DNA of 64,000 nt from Megalopta genalis (GCF_051020955.1 NC_135026.1:4688501-4752500), one strand, 5' to 3'; shown: positions 25,001 to 40,000, numbered from the stretch's first letter. The notes: generated from the sequence alone by a model not told the origin. Translations and numbers: made by a program.

Positions 25001-28000
25001 ATATATTTGCAAAAGATCAAAATAGCGATAAAGAATATGCTCAGAATCGGTGCGTCAATTAACGATAGAATTAATTGTAAATATTGTTTCAATTGGGAGA
25101 AGGCAATTCGACGGATTTTCAGATTCGTAGCGTAAAATTATATTTACGTACACGCTTAAATACGGCAATGTTTATTAAGAGTTATATTTACAGTTACGCT
25201 TAAAACGAGGATGCGTGTTACCGGGCGAAGTTATCGGGGACCGTCGATATGCCCCGGAAAGCTCCGGTTTACATTCGAAGGCAACTTTGCGCAAGCCCGC
25301 CGAGAATTTTAATGGCGTTCGCCGTGGATCGAGGCGAGGCCTCCCCGGCGAATTAATTGCAAACGCTTGTACAGACTTGTCGAGAATTTTAATTGTCCTC
25401 TGCCGGCGATACGCGTAATCGAGGGCAATACAGGGATCCTCTAATAGTAGGTGGCCTTATTAAGCGCCACGGTCCCGCATACACATCGATTTAGCGTTTC
25501 TTTATTAATATTGATGAGCCCCGATCGTGTCGCCGTGAGTGCCCGAGCGGCGACACGGGGAAACGCGCCGCTCGGACCTTCGCGCAATTATTTCCCGACC
25601 GTCGCCGCTGTCCCGCGCACGAACCGCCGTTTTTATCGAGGCAATTATCACGATCGCTACGCGAAATTTTTTCGGGAACGAATCGGCTAATTTTGCAATT
25701 TATTATTCGACTTTGAAAATACCCATTTAAAATAACCACCAAAGATTTCAATTTTTCATTAATTTTCTCAATTTTTTCGTTTCAATTTTTTATTAATTTT
25801 TTCAATTTTTTCAATTTTATCAATTTTTCCATTTCAATTTTTTCAATTTTTTCATTTCAATTTTTTCAATTTTTTCATTTCAATTTTTTCAATTTTTTCA
25901 TTTCAATTTATTCAATTTTTTCATTTCAATTTTTTCAATTCTTTCATTTCAATTTTTTCAATTTGTTCATTTCAATTTCTTCAATTTTTTCATTTCAATT
26001 TTTTCAATTTGTTCAATTTTTGATTTTAATTATTTTCTAAATAATAACCTCAACGTGCAAATATCAAATATTGTTACATTAGACTCGCGATTTTTATTAA
26101 AAAATAATACCATTGAACAATTTCAATCTATTGCATTTATTACATTATTACAATTTTTTTTAATTGTCATCAAACGTTGTAACAACGCCTGGACAGCTCG
26201 AGCACAGGTGCGCCGACTTCTCACCTGTTTGGAAAATCCGCGAGATTTACGACCGTTTCGCGGATCCGGTGCATCCTCCGCGGGCGTCGGCGCGCACGCG
26301 GCAGGCACAGTTACGCCGCACGAACGCTGGATTCTTTCTTATCGGAGGGAAACGGTTCCCGTAATCCGAGCATTGGATGCTGCAATTAAAACATTCCATT
26401 ACGTTCGATAGCATTATCCTGGGACCGCGGGACGGTCCGAGCAACGTGAGAATACGCGGCCGATGGAGGCCGACGATCCGCTTGTTTAATTATTCATCCG
26501 TGGCGCACCGACGCAATGGAAACACGAACGGCGGCGCAGGAAAAATGTGCTCCTTCATCCTTGCGAGCGTCTACTGGGTGTCCTGGAACTCCAGTCACTC
26601 GATGTCACGTTTTTCCTCGACGAAAACATTGGCGACGGGAAGCTCAGAAGATTTGGAGAAAGTTTTCCCTTTGCGAAAATTTCCTACGAGGCTTCGTTAA
26701 CGAGATATTGAGGAAGAAACGCGGGCCAATTGGAGCGCGGCCGCGGGACGAGTAGGCGGCGCGGCGAGATACTGGGCGGGGCGTCAGCCGCGCGCGCTTT
26801 ACAATTGGCCTGCGTTTTTCGTTGATATCTCGTTAACCGAGCATCGTAGAGAATCTTCGTAAAGGAAAAAGTTGCTTGAAATTGCCTCAGGAATCGCATA
26901 ATTCAAAAGTTCAGAGTGTAACGAGAATTCTATGATACTTCGTGTGTACAAAACGATACAGCAGTACGTATACAGTTTTGCAGAAATTGTTATGGCTTTT
27001 AACAATTTATCGTACAATTTTATGTGCTCCATAGTTTCTTTGTATTCAATCGTGTACAACTGACGCCCCACTCACGTAACCGTCTCTGCTACACTCTGAT
27101 TGGTTCATTGTTTATCGTTAATAGCTCGTTAACGAAGCCTCGGAAAAGATTGTCGCGGAGGTAAAAGTTCGTTCAATTAATTCGAAGAACTATTTTCTAC
27201 CGTGATGGAAGAGTTCTTGGACACCGTGTACATTCGATGTCCTCGAGCGCCGGCAGTCTCACGCGTCCCGTGTATCTCATTTCTCAGTTGAACGGCGGAA
27301 TTTGCATTTTCCGCGTGAATTCCAACAGGCACTTTTTACCAGCCGCGGCGGCGTCGCGCGAAGAAATCGACGGAATTCGAAACGCTACGGGCCCCGGCGC
27401 GCTCGTTCCGTCTTTGTAATCCTCTTATATCGAATATTTCCCAAGGACGAGGCGCTGGAAACGCGAACAGGTTATGAGGGGAACCGACAGTGATCGAATG
27501 TCGCTGCAAAAACCGCCGCGCATCGCCGGCATTAATGGAACCATTTCGTACGTAATTAGTATCTCGAATCCTGGCCGAACGCGTTTGCCCGTGCAACCCC
27601 ATCGATTACAATCCCCCCCGGCCGCCGTTCGCCGTTTCAAAAATTCATTTTTACGCTACGCCGAATGCCTGATGCCCAATTAATTACCGCCTATATTGTT
27701 CGGTCTGTCGATCCCGAAGTATGCCGACCGCGTCGCTCCTCGACGCTCGTCCGCAGCCCGATACGCAGATCCATTCGTTATCCCGGATTGAAATTCACGG
27801 GTTTCTTGTTAGCATCGACGAATTATACGGGCAAATAGCTGCCACGGTTAGGCTTCTAAATCTTTTCAACGCCAACCATGACTTCGAGATGTAGATTGTT
27901 CTTTTTTTACGAAACGTAGCTGGTACAATTTTTGGTATTTTGGCTCGAAAAAATTGCATCCGTTAGTTCAAATGATGGCAAACAAGTGTGCCAAATGCCA

Positions 28001-31000
28001 GAGCAAAATACTGTTTGGATTTCTTTTAAAAAATTCATAAAGTAGGCTCTAGAAGGAACCTTCATTTCTAACCCACTTTTTAAAGTTTTTATTCAAGAAA
28101 GCGTAATTATTACAATTTTAGGTATTTTGCCTCGAAAAAATTACTTTGGTGTCTTCAAATGGTGGTAAACAAGTGTGCAAAATGGCAGAGCAAAATACTG
28201 TTTGGATTTAGTTTAAAAAATTCGCGAATTTGGCTTTAGAAGGGACCTTCATTTGAGACACGTTTTTTAAAGCTTATATTCAAGAAAGCGTAATTATTAC
28301 AATTTTAGGCATTTTGCCTCGAAAAAATTACTTTGGTGTCTTCAAATGGTGGTAAACAAGTGTGCAAAATGCCAGAGCAAAATACTGTTTGAATTTCTTT
28401 CAAAAAATTCACAAAGTGGACCTTAGAAGGGACAATCTATCTAAAACACTCTTTCTTAAGTTCTTACCCAAAGAAGCGTAGCTGCTACAATTTTGAATAT
28501 TTCGACTCCAAAAAATTACACTACTTACCTGAAACGATGGTAAACAAGTGTGCAAACTGCCAGCGCGAAGCAATTTTTCATTCCCTTTAAAAAAAATTCC
28601 CAAATGAGAGCCGAGACGGGACCTCTAGTGACTCAGTCTAATCGCAATCTCTAGTCTTGAATGGAATCGAGGTCGAAGCTCATCGAGGGGATTCGCCGGT
28701 CCCCCGGGGGCAGAAATGCTGATCCGTATAAAGATGTCCGTGCAAAAATGGCGAGAGACCCGTAGCATACTTTTCCTCTCATCGGCCTGTCCATTTCGGG
28801 CGAACGACCACGGACCAGATCGTTCGGCCTACGTGCGGCTGCGGCCTACGTTCTCCGGCGCGATAATATGTCTCTCCTTGGAGATTGCGAAACGGCGCGA
28901 CGGCTTTGGCTAAGAGCGCCGTGAATATCGGCGATCCACCCAACGCAACGCCGGGATCGGAGCCGGAGCGACCCATAAGCAGCCGCAGGTCCGGCGTATG
29001 TCACACGTTCCGCGTATCTACGTCGCGAGGATCGGCCACGTACGTCGGCGTAGCGAGCCGGCGACACGGAAGCATAACCGGCGCTGTATTGTCCGATTTT
29101 AGTCCCACGTTGCCTCGGTACGTGTTCCATCGCGGCGAATAAAATCCCGGGTTTATTGTGATAACGGCGGGACAGCCTCGCGCCGTCCGCTTTTCCACCG
29201 CGAATACATATTTCCTGGTTTACGTCGGCGACGCGCCGGCCCTTGCTTTATGGAGTTAGGGTCGCGACAGATCCGCTGACTACGTTGCCCGGGATCGTCC
29301 CGAAACAGCCGGATTTTTATGAAGCTGTTCCAATTTGCTGAGCCGAAAGCGTGTAGCCGGTTATTAGGGTCAGCGTTGCCCTTCCGCTGATTTAGATGGC
29401 TGATACGTCTCCAAATGTACACAGTGTACAAAAAGTACTGGAAAATTGTTTTTATTTTAATTGTTTATAATAATGTTTTTAACGCGATTGTATAGAAATA
29501 TTATTCGCAGCGATTTCGCAGTCATATATTGTGACTTACACAATATAATAAACATAATATAATGCCTGGCAATTATTTCTCGCAGAACAAGTGTCCGAAT
29601 ATACAAATATACAGGGTGTCGCGTAATTCCCGTTGGATCATTAAGAAAGAGTTGCTGAGACGATTCCTCAGGCAATTTCAAGCAACTTTTTCCTTTGCGA
29701 AAACGCTGGCAACAGCTTCGTTAAGGAGATATCAACGAAAAACGCGGACCAATCGGCGACCGCGCGCCGCCGACGCTCCGCCCTCGCGCTCCGCGATTGG
29801 TTTTTCTTCGATAACTCGTGAACGAAGCCTCCTAGAAGATTTTCGCAAAGGAAAAAGTTGCTTCGAATCATATCAGGAATCTCCTCTCGCCGTCGGAAAG
29901 AGTTCCAAGCAAAAAATCTTCCGCACCCCGCAACCAATCCTCTCCCCTATGGCACAGTCTTTCCAACTCCGACGTTCTCGAGCACAGAAAAAAAGGGATC
30001 CGGCAGTTTGAACGTTAATAACTCGTGTGAGTATAGTTTATGGAAATCAGGTTACGCGTGCTGCGGGCAATTTCGTGGCGTAGCGCGAGGTAATGGCCGC
30101 CGCGATAACGATCTGAACAATTTGCATCTCCTTCCCCCGCTCGGTCTCCAGCGATCCGGATTTTTCCGGCGGGCGTACGGGACGTCGGCGAGCGATCGCG
30201 AAAAATCCGGCGCGGCGAAAGAAACGCCGCCGGTTTTCTGGCCGCTGGAATGCTAGCGGTAACCGCGGGAGGCGGCTCGCGCCGCGCGATCCGACCGCTG
30301 GGAAGCACGCATCGCTTCGTCGTCACGCGGTATCGGGGCGAACGGAAACGGCGCTAATGACGACGCGCTCGAACAGCCGGCAACACAACGCGCCCCCGTG
30401 CAACAACGAACGATTTCACCGGCGTTCCCGCTTTCATTATTTCCCCCGGCTATCGAGATGTCCCGCTAAACGTCGCTGAAAGTGAATACATGTGAAACAA
30501 TACGACCGGCGGCTCGTGATGCGCGCGACGAAACGGCCCTTTTCACGGCGCCTATCGTCATCGCGAGAGCCTCGGTCCGCGGCTGACAACGCTTTCTAAT
30601 TTGGAAGATTGACGTTCAGATGCGCCGCGATAACGCAACGCCCCGCGTTTCCCGCGCCACCCGCGCGGCCGTCCGGGCCGTCGCGCCGCTTTTCGACCGA
30701 GCCGAGCCGAACCGATTGTGCTCGTAGCGGCGCGACATCGCGACTTTTATTGCGCGCGCCGGCCGGCAATAACCGCGCGCACAAAGGGAACACAATTTAT
30801 GCCCCGCGTTTCAGCCATCGATCCTCCGCGGAACGCTCGCCGGCCGGCGATCTTACGTGGCGGCTGCGAGCCGGCGGAACCCGTGGCTCCTTTTCTGCGA
30901 TCTTTTACGCTTTCCAGGGCCTTCTATGGCCCCTTTGAGTCCCCGGTAACGGGACGGATATTGAATTTGCAACGGGCCGATGACGGCTGTCTTCCGTGCC

Positions 31001-34000
31001 TTTTCAGAGGATTTTATTAATCCGGAGAATAGTTTGTTGCGGACCGATGGGGATCTTTTTGTTATTTCCGAGGCATTCAACGGCGGATCCGAGAACATGG
31101 AATGTTGCGAATTAGCTATTGAAATTTGTTCGGGATTAATCCCGCCGGAAGCGTAAGTCAACTGCGAATTAGCCGGCCGGCTCGTTCGGATTTTATTGCT
31201 TCGGAGTCGCAAGTCAGGGCTCCGGAGTTTGCTGCTCGGATCGCGCGCTCCGTCGTCTTCGCTCTTCCATCGGCGCTCGCAGAACGGCCGCATACCTCGC
31301 GCGTCCACCAAGGTGATTAACCGACTCGTTGCTTTGTCGTTTTTCGAAGCGGAAACGATGACCAAGTTATCGAGCACGACCGTCTCATTGACCCGTAACA
31401 CACGCGACGTCATCCTAGTAAATCTGCCGCGTTATCAGCCCGATGTACCGCTAGCCTCCGAACAGATACCTTCAATAATATTGCGTAACGGTATTCCGTC
31501 ACCTCGGGTCGTGTAATGGTAACTGCATAAACAATACCGCGCGAGAAAGAAGGGATCCGGGGAGCACGGAGATCACGATCGTTCGCAAACCGACTACCGA
31601 TCTACGTTCTGAACTCTTTGTCGCGGTGTTTATTCGAGGAAGCGTAGCTCGTGTAGCTTCAGGTGTCTACGCTTGGAAAAAATGTATTTTCATGCGCCGA
31701 GAGATGGTAAATATTTATGCTAAATGCTGGAATGAAGTGATGCTCTGGTAGCTCTGGAAAAATTCGCGAAGTGCAGACGAGACGAGATTCGGAGTGGGGC
31801 GCTTCATTTTAGCTCCTCATTCAAGGAAGCGTAGCTCGCGTAGTTTTAGGAGTTCTGATCTGGAAAAAATGCATTTCCATGCGTCGAAATATGGTAAATA
31901 TTTGTACACAATGTTGGTGCGGAGTGATGTTCTGGTAGCTTTGGAAAAATTCGCGAAGTGCAGACGAGAAGAGATTCGGAGTGGGACGCTTCATTTTAGG
32001 TCCTCATTCAAGGAAGCGTAGCTCGCGTAGTTTTAGGAGTTCTGACCTGGAAAAAATGCATTTTCATGCGTCGAAACATGGTAAATATTTGTGCTAAATG
32101 TTGGTGCGGAGTGATGTTCTGGTAGCTTCGGAAAAATTCGCGAAGTGCAGACGAGAAGAGATTCGGTTTGGGACGCTTCATTTTAGGTCCTCATTCAAAG
32201 AAACGTAGCTCGCGTAGTTTTAGGAATTTTGACTTGAAAAAAATACATTTTCATGCGTTGAAAGATGATAGATACCTGTGCGAAAAGCCGGTTCGTAGTA
32301 ATGTTCTGGTAGCTTTGGAAAAATTCGCGAAATGGGCACAAAAAGAGACACTTGTAGTAGGACACACTCCCCTTTTTAGCTCCTCATTCAAGGAAGCGTA
32401 GCTTAAACAGTTCTAGGTATTTTGGCTTAAAAAAAATTGACGGCATGCTTCAAACACTGGCAAACATCTGTGCGAAATGCCAGTACAAAGTACCCTTTGG
32501 ATTTCGTGAAAAAAATTCCTGAAGTAGGCCTCTCATTAAAACACGTTTCTTAAAGTATTTATTCAAGGGAGCGTAGGCAGTACAGTTTCGGTTATTTCAG
32601 CTCGAAAAAATTGCGTGGTCTACTTGAAACGATGTTAAACAAGTGTGCAAAATGCCGATGCAAAGAGTTTTTCAGATTTCGTGAAAAAAATTCCTAAAGT
32701 AAGCCTCAGAAGAGACACTCTAGTTGAGACACACTTCTTGAAGTTTTTATTCAAGGAAGCATAGCTAGTACACTTTCGGTTATTTCGGCTCGAAAAAATT
32801 CCATTGCTTGCTCGGAACGATGGCAAACAAGTGTGCAAAATGCCGAAGCAAAAAGTCTTTCGGATTCCGCGAAAAAAATTCCCAAAATGGACCATAGCAC
32901 GGGCACTCCAAACAAGAGTCATCATCATTTTCAAAACTCTCGATCCGCCGTTGCAGCGCTGCTATTATACATTTCGGCGGAATTGGCTGTGTTTTAACAG
33001 TCGAGAGGGCCCGTCCAGCTCGCAGACGGCGGCCGCGTCAGCGTAGATCGTGATTTATATCCAGGACTCTCCCGAAGGCGACGCCGGGGCCGAATCGGCC
33101 CCGGCGAGCCGCGCTCGTTTCTTCACGCTTCGTCCCGTCGCGGCTGGCCGGAGTCCGTGCGTGCACGTCAACCGAGGAAAACAGCCCGCGCGTCGATCCG
33201 CACGAAATGGCATTGTCGTAAAGATGGAAGCGTTCGCGAGTCCTCGCGGAAACCGCGGAACGAGAGAGGATCGATGCTTCGCGGCTGCGTCGCTCGCCCT
33301 GGGAACCTCGAAGAACCGTTTCCCGACGATGACACGATCGTTCGACCACTGCTGAAATAATAAACCCGCGGTTTCCCGTTGGGAACTGACTGCGGGCCTC
33401 TCGTCCGCTTCTGCAGCGACGCCAGTTTCGCGGGGACTGTGTGTGGTATATCGGACGCCGTTTTATTAGGACTTGGAATTTGTCACGCGGTCGCGTTTGT
33501 TTACGGTTCACAACAGTTCCAGGGCTGCAGCTGCGCGAACACTGATGCGAGACTCGCGGCTTTTAGACTGAGAATCGACTTGGACTCAAGAGTAGCCAAT
33601 TCGTAATTGACTCATTATTGGAGTAGAACGAAGTCCCGACAACCCGAGCAGCGGCTAAACTTTACTTTGGGGGTCCCAATTTTTTCGACTTTCCAGCGTA
33701 GATTTGAACGGATCTTGTCGCCAAAAGTCGAGCAATCGAAGTCCTGAATCTAGGAATGTAATTAAAATCACTGCTAAATTAGTTCGTTCGAAAGTTAAGT
33801 GCGTCTAAAGTCGACGAATTTTCCAGTATTTTTCAGAAATTTTCGACGGGTTCTAACGAGGAATAGAAAGCCCCGAAGGAAATTTTTAGCCTGATTAACT
33901 AATTCGCAATTAACTAATTCGTCACACGTGTACACGGTGATTCGAAAGAACGGTACAGCCGGCTGGACGAATGCGACTTGTTCGGCCGAAAGGGAGGGGA

Positions 34001-37000
34001 AAAAAAGCGACGGATGTCCCGTTAGAGACTATCAAAAAGACAGGATCTCGTGGCTCTCGTAACGACGCGGCGGGCATAAAAAATAAGTGCTTGCACAGCA
34101 GCGTAACGATCGGCACGCTACAACAGCTAAATAATTACGCGTGTCGTTTCGTAACGTATCGCCGAGGGACGAGCCAGGCTGAAGAACGAAGATGCCGCGT
34201 GCAAATGAATGGAAACCCGATTCCTGGTCACACTCGCGGAAAATCACTTCCGATCCTTTTTCCCGGAACAACTCAGAAAACCGCTTCCTTCTTCTGCCTC
34301 GCCTCCCCCCTCCCTCCCGCCCTGGAAATCGATTCTATTCAGCGATCAGTGTTTTACCGTTTTCCGCGAAACGAGGCAGAACGGCTCGGCACGTCTGCAT
34401 GGAATCACGCTCTCGTTTTAACGTCCCGCTCACGACCCAGGAATTCCGTTCTTGCCGGTGGTTTTCCATTGAATAATCATTCGTCACTGGCGGTGGACGA
34501 TTGCCGTGGGATCTACGCGACGATTCTCCGTTCACCGTCGCGAAACGTTCGGCCGTAAGTCGCGTCGTTTAGCGTGCGAGCTCGTGTACAGTGGCTGCGA
34601 AAAGTTCTGCGAACTGTTTCCCGATCTCGGCAGAATTTTGTTTATTTATACATGTAAATAATATATGCTAGGAGTTATAAATATCGTAATGTTCGCGAGT
34701 TATAGATTGAAGTACGTACACGAAACAATATAATTATATACAGCGGATTTCAGAACGTTTGTTTCATTTGGGAAGGAATTTCTGATACGAATGGATTCGC
34801 GAGGTAATTTCGAGAAACTTTTTCCTTTGCGAAAATCTTCTCCGAGGCTCCGTTCACGAGATATCGATGAAAAACGCGGATTAATCGGCGGAAGAGCGTG
34901 GCTGACGCCACGCCCCAGCAGCCCGCTACCGCGCCGCCCCACTACCGTGCGGGCGGGGCGTCGGCCGCACTCGTCCGCCGATTGGCCCGTGTTTTTCATC
35001 GATATCTCGCGAACGGAGCCTCGGAGAAGATTTTTGCAAAGGAAAAAGTTTCTCGAAATCACCTCATGAATCTTCTCCTGCCAATGGCTTATGCAATTTC
35101 CGGGATTTACTGTTCTATAAGAATACTCTCTTATAAAATAAATTTTTCTACGTTTAAAAAATAGTCAAATTATAGAAGAGAATATAACATCGGAATCAAT
35201 TTACCCAGAGAATTCTAACCGGAGCTGCAGCGAAGCGCAGAAAATTGTTTCGCAGATGGAAATGGATTGGGATAGGTGTTACTGTCGCTGGATAAAAATT
35301 GCCATCGGGAATCGATGGTGGGCAGGCACGAGAACAGTCGCGGAACAATAAAGGAGCAGCATGTGTCGCCAACGGGAGCGGTAACGACGTCGTTTCGGCG
35401 TGGACGAACGGCGCGTTCAAGAAAACAGCATCGACAGGGATTTCGTTCGACGATCGTACATACTCATTATGGGTGCGATGCGAGCGGCCGAACGGAATCA
35501 TTGAAACGTCCCCGGTGCTCCGTTCTGCCTCCGTACGGCAGCCATTAAACCGACTTCGGATGCTGGGCGGTTAGGTTCACGCGTGACACCGTGTTACTGT
35601 GAAGGCGTAAGTCCGCGTGAATTAGAAATGCTGCCACCGAGAGCCGAACAAAAACGATCGGAATAAACCAGCGAGTACCCGCCGGCCGCCAGTTACTTAC
35701 TCCCAAGCGTGCTGCGACACGGTAGTTTAACCCTTAACTGCACGGACGTAGCCACGAATGTTCCGCGAAACGACTCGGAGCTATGGCAATTCAAGTACTC
35801 ACGTATATTTTATGCATCGGTTTAATGAAGACGTTTGTTTCGACGTGCCTGCCAATTTGATTTCAACGTTGGATCGCGAGGCGAGTGCAAAGAGTTTCCA
35901 CGTTCACGTTTTTGGGGCAACCGAGGAGGAGTGTTGTTCGGGATCGAGAAAGAGAAATTGGGGCCAGAACAGTTTTCTTGGACCCAGACAGGATGAAGAT
36001 GAAGGTCGTTGACCACCGACGACCAATCTTTGCTGTAGACGCTTTCTCGAAGTGTTTATTCGAAGAAGCGTAGCTCGTACAGTTTCAGGAATATCGGCTT
36101 GGAAAAAATATATTCTGATGCTTCAAACTGTGGTAAATGTTTGTGCAAAGTGCCGGTGCGAAGTAATTTTCTGGTACTTTTCGAAAAATTCGTGAAATAG
36201 GTCCAAGTGGGAATTTAATCTTGACATAACCTTGACACTCCCTTTGAAGTCCTGATTCAAGGAAGGGTATCTCGAAAAATTATAGGTCTTTTGACATGGA
36301 AAAAATATATTTTGATGCTTCAAACTGTGGGAAATATCTGTGCAAAATGCCGGTGCAGAGTAATATTCTAGTACTTTCCGAAAAATTCGAGAATAGGTCC
36401 AAGAGGAAACGCTCCAGCTGGGACAGATCTTTTGGTTTGGAAAAAATATAATCTGATGCTTCAAACTATGCTAAATGTCTGTGCAAAATGCCGGTGCAAA
36501 GTAATATCCCGGTAACCTCTCAAAAAATTCCCAAAGTGGAACACTAAAAGTGGAACATTCCTCTGTAAGTCCATATTCAAAAAAATATATCTCCGACAGT
36601 TTTAGGTATTCCGGCTTAAAAAAATTACACTTCTTGCATCAAACGATGGTAAACAACTGTAAAAAATTCCAGAACAAAATACTCGTTGGGTTTCTTTTAA
36701 AAAATTCGCAAAGCGTTTCCAAGAATTGACACCCTTTTTCGAGTCAATTTTTTCGTGATCTTACGGGCGATTGAACTCGTGACGCAGTAAAATGAATCAA
36801 TCACGATTCCCGTCGTCGGGAACAGTAAAAAGAAATGTTCCCGCGAGATTTTATGATTCACCTTGCAGCATCGTAAAACGAATCAATCACCGAAGAGAGT
36901 CGTGCGAAGCACAGACAATGCTCCATCTCGGTAACAATGTCTCCCGGCCGAAATAAAACCCCGCGTTGCTTCTCAGCCGATATATCGACGCGGTGATATA

Positions 37001-40000
37001 TTACGCCGTGAATTATTTTCAGTCACAATGGCCCGGCGTCGTGCGGAGCGAACGTTGCCGTCATTGTCGTGTAGCAGCTCGAATTCTGCGTGCAAGCGAG
37101 CCGAGAGTCCTCGCCGGGCGCGACCGCAGCGAGCGCATCGTTTTCTCGGCACGGCTCGGCACGGCAGTAAAACCGAATGCAATTTTGCCTTTTTACTTTT
37201 TAATTTCATACTTTCACTTTTCGCCCGTACTTTTCCGTCTGGCTGCGGCCGCCGCGCCGTACGAGCGCAGCCTCTACGCCGTGCATGCTCGCCGGGTGCC
37301 AGCGTTTTTTTCGCTGCCCGCCACAGCCAATTTCGGACGAGATCCGCTCGATCCCGTTTGTTGATCGAGATCCCGCGATTTCGTATTTAAATCACGCGCC
37401 GCGCGTCCGAGCCAGCCCGATTACTTATTCCGTTTATTAATTCCGCCGGAGGCAATGGAGATTCGATGATTTAATCGGCCGCGAATTAGCCGCGATGCGA
37501 AAGAAATCGCGCTTTCCACCATCACTCGCTTTGCACTCGTGGACGCTTTTTAAAAGGCGAAAACTTTTTCGAAATTGCATCAGAAGAGTTGACTTTATTT
37601 TAGACGTTAGGCAGACTATAGTGCATTGGACAGTGTTGTCAAAAATTTGTTTCCAACAGCGTGACTTTTTCGACTTTTTTGTACTTGAGAAACTGAGCTC
37701 GATTTACGTCTCAGTTCTAACAAATATGATCTTCAACAGTATCTTCAACAAGGATGATAGATTCGGTATCGTAGCGTACGCAAATGGCACAAAGATGTCT
37801 TTAAGGCGTTTCAAAATATCATACGAATGTCCTGCAAACGTCTTCTGTAGTCCTTTGTTACTATATGGGACGTTTTATAGACGTCTTTGAGACGTCTGTT
37901 TCGAGACGTCCTAGGAACGTCTGTTTCGAGATGTCTTTGAAACGTCTTGACAACGTCTGTTTTGAGACGTCCTGTGGACGTCTGTTTAGAGACCTCTATA
38001 AGACGTTTCGATTACGTCATTTTCGTGACGTTCTAAGGATATCTGTCTAGGGGTGTCTTTAAGTCGTCTCAAAATATCTTACGAACGTCCTACGAATGTC
38101 CTGCAAACATCTTTTGTAGACCTTTGTTACTATATGGGACGTCTTAAAGACGTCTTTGAGACGTCTGTTTCGAGACGTCCTAGGAACGTCTGTTTCGAGA
38201 TATCTTTCAAACGTCTTGATAACGTCTGTTTTGAGACGTCCTGTGGACGTCTGTTTAAGGATATCTTTAAGACGTCTCGATTATGTTATTTTTGAGACGT
38301 TATGAGGATTTCTTGAGGACATCAGTTTCGAGACGTCTTGGAGACGTCAGTTTCGGGACGTTCTGTGGACGTCTATCTAAGGACGTCTTTAAGACGTCTC
38401 GATTACGCCATTTTCGAGACGTTATAAGAATCTCTCGCCGATGTCAGTTTCGAGATGTCTTGGTGAAGCCAGTTTCGAGACGTTCTGAGGACGTCTGTCC
38501 AGGGACGTCTTTAAGACGTCTCGATTACGCCATTTTCGAAATGTTCTGAGGACGTCTGTTTAGGGACGTCTTTAAGTCGTCTCGATTACATTATTTTCGA
38601 AATGTTCGAAGGATTCCTTCAAGATATCAATTTTGAGACGTCTTGAGGACGTCAATTTCAAAGCGTCCTGAGGACGTCCGTTTAGGGACGTCATTAAGAC
38701 GTCTCGATTACGTCATTTTCGTGACATTCTGAAGATCTCTTGAGAATATCAGATTCGAGACGTCTTGAGTACGTCAATTTAAACACGTCTTTAGGACGTC
38801 CTCATTTCAAACATTAAAACGACGTCTGGTTCAAGACGTCTTTAGGGCGTGTTCAGGACGTCAGTTTCGTGACGTCCTAAGATCATCTGTTTCGAGTGTT
38901 TTCATGACGTCTTGAAGACGCAACTTTCGAGACGTCTTCGAGACATCGTAAAGACGTCCCTGAACCGGACGTGGCCTTAACGTCTGAAACCAGTCATCAC
39001 AAAGACATCCACTTAAAATCCGAACATCTTTGCAACTCGAAACGTACATGAAATGTACATCCACAATAACTCACGTGCAATCCGTATGGAATAATACCGA
39101 GAATTCCTTTCGAATTCCCGTTTTTTGTCCAGCCAGCGAAACCGCGGGATTTAATTGCAACGGCGCGGTTCGCCGATTTCGATCAGATTAATGGCCGGCA
39201 ATTACGTGGCTCCGCGTCGAACGCCGCGAAGATAGATCTGTATCTGCCAGGCCGTGTATTCCGGAATTTTAATAGCGAAGGTGAGCCGGTCAATTAATAA
39301 AGCGATTGTCCCGGTAACGGATCACGCTCGTGGGCCCTATGCAAGCAAACTCAATCCCCCTAATGGACACGTGTCCGCGATCGTATACGAGCGGATAATT
39401 AAAATTATAAACCGAGACGTCGCCGTTTCATTTTCGCAGCTGCTTTTCACCGAGCGAAAACATTTCTGGCAACTCGCCGCGGTTTTACGGACCCCGATAG
39501 GACCTTAAACCGAGGATAATAAATATTGGGCCCAGTTACGTGGGACTTATCTGAGAATTAGGCGGCGGTCCGATCATGAGCGTGCGTGTGTATATTGTGA
39601 TTGAAAACAGGTTGCCGCGGGTTCTAAGCGAAACGGTTGAGAAACGCTGTGCACACGGCCGCGTATAAAATTACACTCTGAAAGCTTTTACAAGGGGCCC
39701 CGCATCTACTTAACCTTTCCGAGCGGTATTTTTCGTGGCACAATGTCTTCGCGGGCCATAGAAAAGTGGCCGGCTTGTTAAACAAACAGAGCGAGGCGGG
39801 AGCGATGATTTTCATAACGAGTTTCGCCCGTCCCGGCCGTCGCATAAATTATAAACCGATAGAAACGTACGCGCACGCTGTTTCGCGTACGGGCCCCGTA
39901 CCAGCGCGGCCTGCCCTTAATAACCATGGGCGGTCCGCGTTCCCCCCTCGGCGCATGTTATTGAATGGCGAAAGTGAATTGTGCGAAATTATTACGATTA

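Noticed and set aside
30853..31413. 186-codon minus-strand ORF
   Set aside because: No recognisable motif, overlapped by long ORFs on the plus strand, and in GC-rich DNA.
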